DNA of 64,000 bases from Cloacibacterium normanense (GTDB lineage Bacteria > Bacteroidota > Bacteroidia > Flavobacteriales > Weeksellaceae): assembly GCF_003860565.1 (NCBI RefSeq), contig NZ_CP034157.1, forward strand, positions 930,001 through 994,000, in the 5' to 3' direction. The number at the start of each line of letters is the position of its first letter. Positions within the stretch are counted from its first letter, which is position 1. Below, one piece after another: positions 1-7,563 of this stretch. A model generated the notes under the pieces. That model did not search any database. It was given only the letters and a program-made list of their open reading frames with translations, and had not been told where the DNA came from. The position numbers and the translations under genes were made by a program.

Positions 1-1019
1 GAAGACCGGTTATTTTATTTTCACTTTTAGGATTTTCTATTAATTTTTTCATTCAAGCTTGGGCGCCAACTATTTTTTGGCTGTTTGTAGGTCGTATTTT
101 TTCTGGAATTACGGGAGCAAGTATCACTACCGCTTCTGCTTATATAGCAGATATTTCAGATGATAGCAATCGTTCTAAAAACTTTGGAATGATAGGTGCG
201 GCTTTTGGTTTAGGATTTATCATTGGACCTGTAATTGGCGGATTATTAGGACAATTCGGTTCTAGAGTGCCATTTTATGCAGCCGCTGTTTTATGTTTGG
301 TGAATTTCGCTTACGGATATTTTATATTGCCAGAAAGTTTAGGAAAAGAGCATAGAAGACCTTTTGAATGGAAAAGAGCCAATCCAGTGGGTTCATTATT
401 AAAAGTAAGAACACATCCTGAAATTTTAAAACTTTTTGTTGCTTGGTTTTTGGTGTATTTGGCGAGTCATGCGGTACAAACCAATTGGGCGTATTTTACG
501 ATGTACAAATTTGCTTGGGACGAAAAAACAGTAGGAATTTCTCTTGGAGTGATGGGGGCTTTTACCGCTTTTGTTCAAGGTTTTTTAATTAGAAAAGTTC
601 ATCCTAAATTGGGGAGTGAAAGAAGTATTTTATACGGAATTATGTTTTACTGTACCGGAATGTTGCTTTTTGCATTCGCTCAAAAAGAATGGATGATGTA
701 CGCTATTCTAGCCATTTATTGTTTAGGAGGAATTGCTGGGCCAGCTTTACAGTCGGTTATTTCATCTAAAGTTTCACCTAAGGAACAAGGTGATTTGCAA
801 GGTGCTTTAACAAGTGTCATCAGCATTACGTCAATTATTGGACCGCTTCTGATGACTCAGATTTTCTATTTTTTCACTCATCCAGATGCTAAAATTAAAC
901 TTTTAACCTTTGAATTAAAGCCTCCATTTCAGTTTTCTGGAGCGCCATTTTTCCTAGGATTTGTGTTAATGGCAGTGAGTGCTTATTTTGTTTATTACGT
1001 TTTTCACAGAAAAAAGTAA
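1..1019 (+). CDS. MFS transporter, TCR/Tet family (5' truncated)
   Basis: Drug/metabolite-type exporter of the major facilitator superfamily in the inner membrane. The reading frame is open from base 3, before the first in-frame ATG at 189, so the true start lies outside the window. Translation of the upstream part gives GRIFSGITGASITTASAYIA, the conserved region at the end of TM4/start of TM5 in the TetA-like group, followed by glycine-rich TM segments (GLGFIIGPVIGGLLG). About 338 residues are present, so roughly the first 60-80 residues of a normal 400-residue protein are missing. The C-terminal half has the usual six hydrophobic segments. The substrate cannot be read from sequence; no tetracycline-specific regulator is visible. 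tatA follows after 32 bp with its own promoter. Confidence 0.85.
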   Translation, partial: RPVILFSLLGFSINFFIQAWAPTIFWLFVGRIFSGITGASITTASAYIADISDDSNRSKNFGMIGAAFGLGFIIGPVIGGLLGQFGSRVPFYAAAVLCLVNFAYGYFILPESLGKEHRRPFEWKRANPVGSLLKVRTHPEILKLFVAWFLVYLASHAVQTNWAYFTMYKFAWDEKTVGISLGVMGAFTAFVQGFLIRKVHPKLGSERSILYGIMFYCTGMLLFAFAQKEWMMYAILAIYCLGGIAGPALQSVISSKVSPKEQGDLQGALTSVISITSIIGPLLMTQIFYFFTHPDAKIKLLTFELKPPFQFSGAPFFLGFVLMAVSAYFVYYVFHRKK

Positions 1020-1039
1020 ATAATTATTAATTAATAATT

Positions 1040-1047
1040 TAAATTTG
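1040..1047 (+). promoter_or_regulatory. -7 promoter element TAAATTTG, tatA
   Basis: Exact match to the Bacteroidota consensus TAnnTTTG. Only four bases (CAGA) separate it from the tatA ATG at 1052, so transcription would begin at or within a few bases of the start codon, implying a leaderless or nearly leaderless mRNA. Confidence 0.5.
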
Positions 1048-1051
1048 CAGA

Positions 1052-1411
1052 ATGGAACTAAGTTTTGGAGAAATGCTGATGATTGCTTTGGTAATCGTCG
1101 TTTTATTTGGACCTAATAAAATCCCTGAAATTGCAAGAGGATTGGGACAAGGAGTGCGTAAAATGAAAGATGCGATGGAAGATGTAAAATCGGAAATCAT
1201 GAAGGAAACAGATAATCCAGTCTCGGAAATAAAGCGTGAAATAGAAAAAGTAAAAAAAGCAGCTCAAGAATACGATCCTACCGAAAAAATAAAACAAGAA
1301 TTAGATTTAAGAAAACAAATCGAAGGAAAATCTTCTGATGAATTGATTCAAGAATCTAAAGAAGAAATCAATAAATTAAGCGACGAATATCAAGGCCCCG
1401 TTTCAAGATAA
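1052..1411 (+). CDS. tatA: Sec-independent translocase protein TatA/TatE family
   Basis: Pore-forming component of the twin-arginine translocation system, which exports folded proteins across the inner membrane. A short N-terminal TM helix (about residues 7-19) ends in the family signature FGP (residues 19-21), followed by the amphipathic helix KIPEIARGLGQGVRKMKDAM and a long charged, probably disordered C-terminal tail, for 119 residues in total. The tail is longer than the 60-90 residues of many TatA proteins, as is often seen in Bacteroidota. The stop codon overlaps the ATG of the next gene (TAATG), so the two are translationally coupled. TatB versus TatA cannot be strictly separated by sequence alone, but the short helix and FGP favour TatA. 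Confidence 0.88.
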   Translation: MELSFGEMLMIALVIVVLFGPNKIPEIARGLGQGVRKMKDAMEDVKSEIMKETDNPVSEIKREIEKVKKAAQEYDPTEKIKQELDLRKQIEGKSSDELIQESKEEINKLSDEYQGPVSR

Positions 1412-1986
1412 TGGAAGAAATTATTTTAGAAGACAAACAAGCCATGATTTTCCTAAACAATTTAGGAAGTTCTACTTTTGATCCGTTCTGGATTTTGGTT
1501 TCAGAAAAATGGTTCTGGATTCCGCTTTATGTTATTTTTTTATATTTTCTGTATAAAAATTTCAATAAAAAATCTCTGTTCTACATATTGCTTTTTGTAG
1601 CATTAGGAATTACAGCTTCTGACCAAGTCGCCAATATTTTTAAATTTGGTTTTGAGCGATTAAGACCTTGTCATGATCCATCATTAGAAGGTTTATTGAG
1701 AGAAGTAAAATGCGGTGGTAAGTTCGGGTTTTATTCTGCGCACTCATCTAATTCTTTTTTTGTAGCGACTTATCTTACCATACTTTTAGGCAAAAAAATA
1801 AAGCAATTGTCTTACTTTCTATTTGTTTGGGCAGCAATCGTTGCCTATAGTAGAGTATATCTCGGAATGCATTTTCCTGGAGATATTATCATAGGCGCAA
1901 TGATGGGAATTCTTCTGGCTTTATTCTTTGGAACTTTAGCAAAAAAAGTCATCAGAAAATCAGAAGTTAGTACTCATAACTCATAA
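1411..1986 (+). CDS. PAP2-family membrane phosphatase (possible undecaprenyl-diphosphatase)
   Basis: Integral membrane lipid phosphatase of the PAP2 superfamily, 191 residues with about five TM segments. The three catalytic motifs are present: KFGFERLRP (residues 78-86), YSAHSSNS (108-115, containing the PSGH-like histidine) and SRVYLGMHFPGD (147-158). These correspond to the KxxxxxxRP, PSGH and SRxxxxxHxxxD signature. In Flavobacteriia such proteins are candidates for undecaprenyl diphosphate recycling or lipid A/phosphatidylglycerophosphate dephosphorylation; the exact substrate cannot be told. Starts inside the stop of tatA. Convergent with the rlmH remnant, only two bases separating their ends. 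Confidence 0.85.
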   Translation: MEEIILEDKQAMIFLNNLGSSTFDPFWILVSEKWFWIPLYVIFLYFLYKNFNKKSLFYILLFVALGITASDQVANIFKFGFERLRPCHDPSLEGLLREVKCGGKFGFYSAHSSNSFFVATYLTILLGKKIKQLSYFLFVWAAIVAYSRVYLGMHFPGDIIIGAMMGILLALFFGTLAKKVIRKSEVSTHNS

Positions 1987-1988
1987 CT

Positions 1989-2461
1989 TTAATCATTATG
2001 ATACGGCTTTCCTTGTAGGATTTGGTCTGCTCGGTAAATCTGTTCTACAAAGAATAATCGAATCATCTGATGCGTGAAAGTCATTTTAGAAATGGAGATT
2101 TTTTCATTTGCTCTTTGATACATTTCTTCTGAAAAACCATAAGCTCCCCCACTAAAAAACAGATTTTTTTGATGGAATTGTTTTGATAAGAATCTAATTT
2201 TTGGGCAAATTCTCTACTGGTAAATTGTTTTCCTTTTTCGTCTAAAAGTACTACCAAATCTGTGTTTTCTATAATATTGAGAAATAATTTAGCTTCTTCT
2301 TTTTTAAGTAAATCAGGCGTGAGATTTCTGGCATTTTTAACATCTGGAATTTCTGTAATTTCAAAATTCCAATGTCTAGGAAGTCTTGTAAGATAGTAAT
2401 TGATGAGATTTTTAATTTCTTTATCGTCAGTTTTGCCTATGCAGAGTAAATTAATTTTCAT
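1989..2461 (-). pseudogene. rlmH: rlmH, 23S rRNA pseudouridine-1915 N3-methyltransferase, frameshifted
   Basis: RlmH methylates pseudouridine 1915 of 23S rRNA in the ribosome using SAM (SPOUT fold). The N-terminal 100 residues are intact, up to KKICFLVG. There the frame slips at a run of five C (forward strand 2146-2150): as read, the protein ends at 2081 with unrelated residues after VG. Adding one base to the G-run on the coding strand restores GGAYGFSEEMYQRANEKIS and then the SPOUT knot SKMTFTHQMIRLFFVEQIYR, ending in QGKPYHND at a stop at 1989-1991. The repaired length is 157 residues, the family norm. Either a real inactivating or phase-variable deletion, or a homopolymer sequencing error; the otherwise perfect conservation downstream of the slip suggests a very recent change or an error. 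Confidence 0.85.
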
Positions 2462-2465
2462 TCCT

Positions 2466-2473
2466 TATCTTTG
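2466..2473 (+). promoter_or_regulatory. -7 promoter element TATCTTTG, yihY-family gene
   Basis: Perfect TAnnTTTG. It overlaps a possible upstream TTG start at 2471 of the same frame, so that start would lie at or before the transcription start; the TTG at 2495 is therefore preferred. Confidence 0.55.
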
Positions 2474-2494
2474 TACAAATATAAAATAACGATT

Positions 2495-3499
2495 TTGAAA
2501 CTTCCTACTTTCCTTAGAAAAATTCATCGTTTTTTAGATGGCATACATTTGCCCATGTTAGGCATTTCTCTTTGGGAAATGTTTGATATTTATGTAAAAG
2601 GAGTTTTTAAAAACCGATTGATTGCGAAAGCTTCTGCCATTTCGTGGAGTTTCTTTTTAAGTTTATTCCCGTTTTTATTGTTTTTGCTTTCCATTTTACC
2701 TTATTTACCGCATTATGACAAGCTTCAGTTTTATATTTTTGAAGTATTGATGCATAATGTATTTCCTGCGCACATGCATGCAGATGTTACGAATTACATT
2801 ACCAAAAGTATCGTTCCGAATATGAAGAGCATCAGTAATTTCACGATTATTTTTGCTTTGATTTTTGCAACCAACGGAACTTTTTCTCTCATTGATGGAT
2901 TTAATGACCACACCGAAGAAAAACGAACCGATGTTTATGAATATATTTTGTCTTTTTTCATCACGATTGGTTTTATTGCGATTATCTTTTTAGCGCTTTT
3001 CGGCGTGTATTATTCTGAGGTCGTCCTCAAACTTTTTACACCACAATATGATATTTCTTGGTTTGTAGATAATTTATCTAAAATCATTGGTTTTGTTTCC
3101 TTTCCATTGTTTTATTTCTTATTGTTGGCTTTGTTTTATTGGGTGGGAACAGCTAAGATTGCCAGATTTAGACAAGCGCTTCCTGGTGCATTTTTCACCA
3201 CGATAGTATTTGTGATTACTACGTATTTCTTTGCGGTTTATGTAAGTAAATTTGCCAGATACAACGTTTTATATGGTTCTATTGGTTCGATTATTTTATT
3301 AATGGTTTGGGTGAATTTAAATGTGATTTTACTTCTTTTAGGAAATGAATTGAATATCGCCATCAGAAAACTCAGAATTGAGAAAATTTTGGCAGATGAA
3401 ATGAAACATGAAGTAGAAGAATATCACCAAGAAATCGAAAATTTACCCGAAGCAAGTTCTGAACATACCATCAAATTAGATTCTGAGAAAAAATCATAA
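2495..3499 (+). CDS. YihY/virulence factor BrkB family membrane protein
   Basis: Multi-pass inner-membrane protein of the YihY/BrkB (UPF0761) family, formerly misnamed RNase BN. Its role is unknown, possibly transport. 334 residues from the TTG start, with about six TM segments and the family signature region ISWSFFLSLFPFLLFLLSIL, later LYGSIGSIILLMVWVNLNV. The charged C-terminal tail (after about residue 290) is hydrophilic. Start choice: the in-frame TTG at 2471 overlaps the promoter, whereas TTG 2495 gives MKLPTFLRKIHRFLDG. No ATG suitable for a start exists before the first TM segment except one inside LPMLG. Divergent from rlmH with a 33-bp gap. Confidence 0.82.
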   Translation: MKLPTFLRKIHRFLDGIHLPMLGISLWEMFDIYVKGVFKNRLIAKASAISWSFFLSLFPFLLFLLSILPYLPHYDKLQFYIFEVLMHNVFPAHMHADVTNYITKSIVPNMKSISNFTIIFALIFATNGTFSLIDGFNDHTEEKRTDVYEYILSFFITIGFIAIIFLALFGVYYSEVVLKLFTPQYDISWFVDNLSKIIGFVSFPLFYFLLLALFYWVGTAKIARFRQALPGAFFTTIVFVITTYFFAVYVSKFARYNVLYGSIGSIILLMVWVNLNVILLLLGNELNIAIRKLRIEKILADEMKHEVEEYHQEIENLPEASSEHTIKLDSEKKS

Positions 3500-3529
3500 A
3501 AAAAAACTTCAGCAAATAAATTGCTGAAG
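3499..3529 (-). terminator. Rho-independent terminator of the TonB-dependent receptor gene
   Basis: Perfect 9-bp stem CTTCAGCAA/TTGCTGAAG with a 5-base loop. Read on the minus strand it is followed by a run of eight T. It sits 32 bp beyond the receptor stop and directly after the stop of the convergent gene. Confidence 0.75.
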
Positions 3530-3561
3530 CTCGAAACACAAGTGGAATAAAAATTTAATCC

Positions 3562-5478
3562 TTAAAATTTATATTCTACTCCTAAAGTTATATTTCTAGG
3601 TTTTGTGGTAAAACCGATGACATCTGTATAACTGGTATTCAATACGTTTCCTACGTTTAAGTAAGTATCTAGAGATTTGGTGATTTTCTGATTGATATTC
3701 AGGTTAAACAAATGAAACGCTTCTAATTCTACGTTTTTTGTGCTAAAATTACTGCTATCATAGTACGCATCATTTCTTTTTGAGGTAAATTGATAAGAAA
3801 TATTGATTCTGTTATTTTTAATCGGTAAAATTTCTAAAAAAGCATTTGCTCTTTGTTTTGGCGAACGCAATCTTGTTGCAGGATTGTCTTTTTCAGCGAA
3901 AGAGAAATTACCACCTACATTTACTTTTTCATTGAAATGATATTGAACTCCTAATTCTACACCTTTTACTTTATTGCTGTCTACGTTTAAAAATTTCCCA
4001 GCATAAGTGTTGAAATCTACAATATTATACACGAAAACATCTTTTTCTTTTCTGCTGAAAACACTTGCATTCAACACAAAAGTTCTGTCTTTCTTTCCAA
4101 AACTGAAATCCAATTCATGCGAAGCATTGGTTTCTGGTTTTAAATCAAAATTTGGCAAAACATAAGGCAATGAACCGTAAGATTGATAAAGAGTAGGTGC
4201 TATAAATGCAGTAGCATAAGAATAGCCTATTTTTAGGAAATTATCGTCTAAATCTGTTAAAATAAATGGATTTACGCTGTAAACAAAGTGATTGTCGTAC
4301 TTAGAATGATTGTTCAATCGTGCACCTAAATCCAAATGAAAAATTTGATAAGCTAAATTTGCATTGGCAAAAACATCAAAATTACTGATTTCGGTTTCGC
4401 CTAGAGTCAATACATTTTGCATGGAAGTTCCGCCCCAAGGTAAAGATTTAGAACCTAAATTCTGAGTTTCATACTGAATTCCCGCTACTAAATTGATATG
4501 CTCTGAAAATTGAGTCTGATTGTACAATTCTGCAAAAATATTTTGACCTTGATAGCTGTATTGGTCTTGATAGGTATTATTGTTGAGATTTCTCACGATT
4601 CTTTCATTCGCAGAAATTCTAGAATTAAAAGTGATGTTTCCTTTGTCGTATGAATATTGAGCATTGAGTCCGCTGAATTTTTGCGTGTCATTGCCTTTGT
4701 ATTTTCCATCTTCAAAAGCACCATTGTCAAAATCATAATAATGATGTTGATAACCAGCGTTTACAGTTACATTGAAATTTTGAGTGCTGTAACCTACAGT
4801 AGCATTTGCATTTTGCTTTTCAAAACCATCTTTATCGAAATTTTCTCCAAGAGCTGCCGAAATTCCGTCTGATTTTTCATTAGAACCAGAGAATTGATAA
4901 TTCCAATGATTGATTTTTCCTTGAGCGCTGATATTTTGCCCAAAAGTTCCGAAACTGCCAATTCTTGCTCCAATTCTTCCTTCTAAAGCTTGTTGAGAAG
5001 ATTTTTTAGTTTTAATGTTAATCACAGAAACAGTAGCATTAGAACCATATAAAACCGAAGATGCTCCATTCAGAATTTCTATAGATTCTATATTTTCTGA
5101 TGCAAAAAGTCTAAGGTCTGTAGCGGTATAATCATTTCCGGTAACGTCTTTTAACGGAATTCCATCTACTAAAATCAAAACGTTGGCTAGTTTTCCACCT
5201 CTAATTTTTAGAGATTTCGGTTCTGGACCATTGTTGAAGTTTCCAGTGATTTGATAACCAGAGACTTGGTTAAGGATTTCTGCTGCGTTTTGTCCTTTGA
5301 ATTTTTCTAAATCTTTAGAAGTAAGGAGTTGAACATTTTTACCTGTTTTGTGAAGCTGCTGCTTAGCTTTTGTTGCAATGGTAACTTCTGGAATTAGTTT
5401 TTCTTCTTTTTCTTGAGCTGACAATTGTGAAATTCCCGTCACAAAGAGAATTCCTGCGAAGATTAAGTTTTTCTTCAT
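3562..5478 (-). CDS. btuB: TonB-dependent outer-membrane receptor, probable cobalamin/corrinoid uptake (BtuB-like)
   Basis: Energy-coupled outer-membrane transporter of 638 residues. It has a signal peptide ending at about residue 21 (ISQLSAQ), a plug domain at about 50-155 (AAEILNQVSGYQI, KIRGGKLANVLILVDGIPL, IESIEILNGASSVLYGSNA), then a 22-strand barrel ending in a terminal Phe (LGVEYKF). The length fits BtuB-size receptors rather than the 900+ residue SusC type. The assignment to corrinoids rests on the cobalamin riboswitch in its leader; no other B12 gene is adjacent. There is no TonB-box experiment to read; EVTIATKA near residue 30 is the likely TonB box. Alone in its transcription unit. 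Confidence 0.85.
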   Translation of the reverse strand: MKKNLIFAGILFVTGISQLSAQEKEEKLIPEVTIATKAKQQLHKTGKNVQLLTSKDLEKFKGQNAAEILNQVSGYQITGNFNNGPEPKSLKIRGGKLANVLILVDGIPLKDVTGNDYTATDLRLFASENIESIEILNGASSVLYGSNATVSVINIKTKKSSQQALEGRIGARIGSFGTFGQNISAQGKINHWNYQFSGSNEKSDGISAALGENFDKDGFEKQNANATVGYSTQNFNVTVNAGYQHHYYDFDNGAFEDGKYKGNDTQKFSGLNAQYSYDKGNITFNSRISANERIVRNLNNNTYQDQYSYQGQNIFAELYNQTQFSEHINLVAGIQYETQNLGSKSLPWGGTSMQNVLTLGETEISNFDVFANANLAYQIFHLDLGARLNNHSKYDNHFVYSVNPFILTDLDDNFLKIGYSYATAFIAPTLYQSYGSLPYVLPNFDLKPETNASHELDFSFGKKDRTFVLNASVFSRKEKDVFVYNIVDFNTYAGKFLNVDSNKVKGVELGVQYHFNEKVNVGGNFSFAEKDNPATRLRSPKQRANAFLEILPIKNNRINISYQFTSKRNDAYYDSSNFSTKNVELEAFHLFNLNINQKITKSLDTYLNVGNVLNTSYTDVIGFTTKPRNITLGVEYKF

Positions 5479-5607
5479 TGTTAAATTTTAAAGTTAATGA
5501 CTGCTATCAATAACTTTCTGGAAAAGAAATAAAGAAAAACCACAGAAGAACTGCATTTTTTACAGGATTTCTCTACTTTTCCTCCGAAAGTATTGATTAT
5601 GAATGTT

Positions 5608-5785
5608 TTTGGCAGGTCTCCTGACTTTCGCATTTTTTGCACCTTCTCATCTTTTCAAATAAGATAATGGCTTTTTTGCAAAAAATTCCTTCGGTTTTCA
5701 TCGAAGCACGATTTACAGTTGCGGGGACAGTTTCGGATTTTCACCGAATTCCCATTTTAATTCCGACAAACATCGGAAACCAAAA
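5608..5785 (-). promoter_or_regulatory. Cobalamin (adenosylcobalamin-class) riboswitch
   Basis: On the minus strand the leader carries the B12 box AAGTCAGGAGACCTGCC (forward 5611-5627) and the conserved core GGTGAAAATCC with CGGGGACAG on the complement (forward 5721-5753). Between them are paired arms such as GAACCGAAGG-like hairpins, and TTTCCGATGT/CATCGGAA near the 5' end. These are the diagnostic conserved blocks of the cobalamin riboswitch. It lies about 130 nt upstream of the receptor ATG, so bound cobalamin would shut off expression of the receptor, by transcription or translation (expression platform not resolved). Confidence 0.93.
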
Positions 5786-5791
5786 GCATTG

Positions 5792-5799
5792 CAAATGTA
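5792..5799 (-). promoter_or_regulatory. -7 promoter element TACATTTG of the riboswitch-receptor transcript
   Basis: TAnnTTTG match on the minus strand, placed just upstream of the first paired element of the cobalamin riboswitch, as expected for the start of that transcript. Confidence 0.55.
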
Positions 5800-5842
5800 C
5801 GTTTAAACCAGAAATTGTGAAAATTTTTGGTCTATATATTTC

Positions 5843-5876
5843 AAAAAAAATAGAAAACCCTAAGGTTTTCTATTTA
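5843..5876 (-). terminator. Terminator of cytidine deaminase gene
   Basis: Perfect 12-bp stem AAATAGAAAACC/GGTTTTCTATTT with loop CTAA. On the minus strand it is followed by a seven-T run. Starts 4 bp beyond the cdd stop. Confidence 0.75.
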
Positions 5877-5880
5877 GATT

Positions 5881-6360
5881 TTATAAAAAAGAAGCATCAA
5901 ACGAGAACGGAAGTAAATCTTTAATCGAATCACATTTATAAACCGCTCCATCAATTCCAGAAAAATAAATTTCTATCGGCTCATTTTGCTTCGTCTCATA
6001 TTCTAGTAAGCTCTGTCTGCATGCACCACAAGGTGGAGTGGCAGTAGTAAAAGTCTCTTCTCTAGATGGTCCACCAATAACGTATAATTTTTTAATTTTT
6101 ACGTTCGGATAATTGGCACCTATATTAAAAACTGTGACTCTTTCTGCACATAAACCAGAAGGATAAGCTGCGTTTTCTTGGTTGTTACCGGTAACAATTT
6201 CTCCGTTTTCCAGAAGAACAGCGCAACCTACATTGAAATGAGAATAGGGAGCATAAGCGTTTTTTCTAGCATTGATAGCTGCTTCATGAAGGGTTTTCTC
6301 TATGTCTGAAAGTTCGTTTCTTTCTATTTGAGAAAATTTAATTCTTAATTCTTTTTCCAT
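5881..6360 (-). CDS. cdd: Cytidine deaminase
   Basis: Hydrolytic deamination of cytidine/deoxycytidine to uridine/deoxyuridine in pyrimidine salvage. 159 residues from ATG at 6360 (MEKELRIKFSQ). The zinc site is complete: C71-A-E73 (CAERVTVFNI) supplies one Cys and the catalytic Glu, and PCGAC (C111, C114) the other ligands. YAPYSHFNVGCA around residues 36-47 is the substrate-binding segment. An extension to an ATG at 6453 is possible in frame but adds an unconserved basic-hydrophobic stretch and would overlap the region holding the divergent promoter; the shorter form matches family length. Followed by its own terminator. Confidence 0.92.
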   Translation of the reverse strand: MEKELRIKFSQIERNELSDIEKTLHEAAINARKNAYAPYSHFNVGCAVLLENGEIVTGNNQENAAYPSGLCAERVTVFNIGANYPNVKIKKLYVIGGPSREETFTTATPPCGACRQSLLEYETKQNEPIEIYFSGIDGAVYKCDSIKDLLPFSFDASFL

Positions 6361-6438
6361 TTTAAAAAAATCGGAAAGTAAAATTACAAAAATTTTGTGA
6401 AACCAAAGAATTAATCGTGATTTTCTGCGTAAAAATGA

Positions 6439-6446
6439 TAAATTTG
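6439..6446 (+). promoter_or_regulatory. -7 promoter element TAAATTTG, OYE gene
   Basis: TAnnTTTG exact match 22 bp upstream of the ATG at 6469, divergent from cdd. Confidence 0.55.
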
Positions 6447-6468
6447 GGCTCAAATTAATTTTATAAAT

Positions 6469-7521
6469 ATGAAACTTTTTACCCCAATTAAGTTTAGAAA
6501 TTTAGAAATAAAAAACAGAGTAGTCATGGCGCCTATGTGTATGTATTCTGCAGAAAATGGCGTAGTGAATGATTTTCACTTGGTACATTATGCAACTCGC
6601 GCTTTTGGTGGAGTAGGATTAATCATTGCAGAAGCGACTGGTGTAGTTCCAGAAGGTAGAATTACGGATAAATGTGCCGGAATTTGGAATGATGAACAAG
6701 CTGAAGCATGGAAAAAAATCGTAGAATTCATCCATCAAAATACAGAAACCAAAATTGGGATTCAATTAGGTCATGCTGGTAGAAAAGCTTCTACTTGGAA
6801 TGGCAAACAAACTTCTTTAGAAGAAAACGGTTGGATTACAGTTGCTCCTTCAGAAATTCCTTATCTAGAAGGTGAAAGAACACCTCATGCTTTGTCAAAA
6901 TCTGAAATTTCAGAATTGGTAAACGCTTTTAAAGAAGCTGCAGTAAGAAGTGTGAAAGCAGGTTTTGATGTGATTGAAATTCATGCTGCACATGGTTATT
7001 TAATTTCTCAGTTTTTATCTCCTTTAAGTAATGTGAGAACTGACGAATACGGCGGAAGTTTAGAAAACCGAGCGAGAATTTTACTAGAAATTGTAGAGGC
7101 TGTGAATGAAGTTCTCAACGATAATGTTCCTTTGTTTGTAAGAATTTCTGCAACTGAATACGCTGAAAACGGTTGGAATGTAGAAGATTCCGTAGCGCTT
7201 TCTAAAATTTTGAAAGAAAAAGGTGTAGATTTAATTGATGTTTCTAGCGGTGGAAATATTTCTGGTGCTAAAATCAATGTTTTTTCTGGTTATCAAGTTC
7301 CTTTTTCTCATCAAATCAAGAAAGAAGCAGAAGTAAAAACTGGTGCAGTCGGCTTGATTACCAATGCAACTCAAGCCGAAGAAATTTTGCAAAAAGATGA
7401 AGCAGATGTAATTTTGTTAGCAAGAGAACTTCTGAGAAATCCATATTTTGTAGCAAAAAGTTCTTGGGAAAATAATGAAGTAAGTTTCTTCCCACCACAA
7501 TACGAAAGAGGTAAGCCTTAG
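6469..7521 (+). CDS. namA: NADH:flavin oxidoreductase, old yellow enzyme family (NamA/YqjM-like)
   Basis: FMN-dependent ene-reductase with a TIM-barrel fold, reducing activated C=C bonds of enones and nitro compounds with NAD(P)H. 350 residues. Family marks: APMCMYSAENG with C24 and Y28 at the YqjM-class positions (redox-tuning Cys and active-site Tyr), QLGHAGRKAS, the substrate-anion pair H172 and H175 in IEIHAAHGYLISQFLSP, and the FMN-phosphate loop near GLITNATQAEE. The thermophilic-like/YqjM class is indicated by C24 and by total length. Monocistronic, with its own promoter and a strong terminator just after the stop. Physiological substrate unknown; a role in oxidative/xenobiotic detoxification is usual for the family. 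Confidence 0.88.
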   Translation: MKLFTPIKFRNLEIKNRVVMAPMCMYSAENGVVNDFHLVHYATRAFGGVGLIIAEATGVVPEGRITDKCAGIWNDEQAEAWKKIVEFIHQNTETKIGIQLGHAGRKASTWNGKQTSLEENGWITVAPSEIPYLEGERTPHALSKSEISELVNAFKEAAVRSVKAGFDVIEIHAAHGYLISQFLSPLSNVRTDEYGGSLENRARILLEIVEAVNEVLNDNVPLFVRISATEYAENGWNVEDSVALSKILKEKGVDLIDVSSGGNISGAKINVFSGYQVPFSHQIKKEAEVKTGAVGLITNATQAEEILQKDEADVILLARELLRNPYFVAKSSWENNEVSFFPPQYERGKP

Positions 7522-7524
7522 AAC

Positions 7525-7561
7525 AAAAAAGGGGTTCTAAATTTTAGAAACCCTTTTTTAT
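7525..7561. terminator. Bidirectional terminator between OYE gene and nhaA
   Basis: Long stem AAAAAAGGGGTTCTA/TAGAAACCCTTTTTT, T-rich on either strand, located between convergent stops at 7521 and 7564. Confidence 0.8.
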
Positions 7562-7563
7562 GC

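Noticed and set aside
2081-2461. 126-residue protein as a complete RlmH-like gene
   Set aside because: The last 20 residues are out of frame; the conserved SPOUT end is recovered by adding one base, so the open frame is truncated rather than complete.
3507-3529. Terminator of the yihY-family gene on the plus strand
   Set aside because: The T run follows the hairpin only on the minus strand; on plus it precedes the stem.
5637-5924. Small protein coded across the riboswitch region
   Set aside because: It is the antisense of a conserved riboswitch and a terminator, with no coding-like composition.
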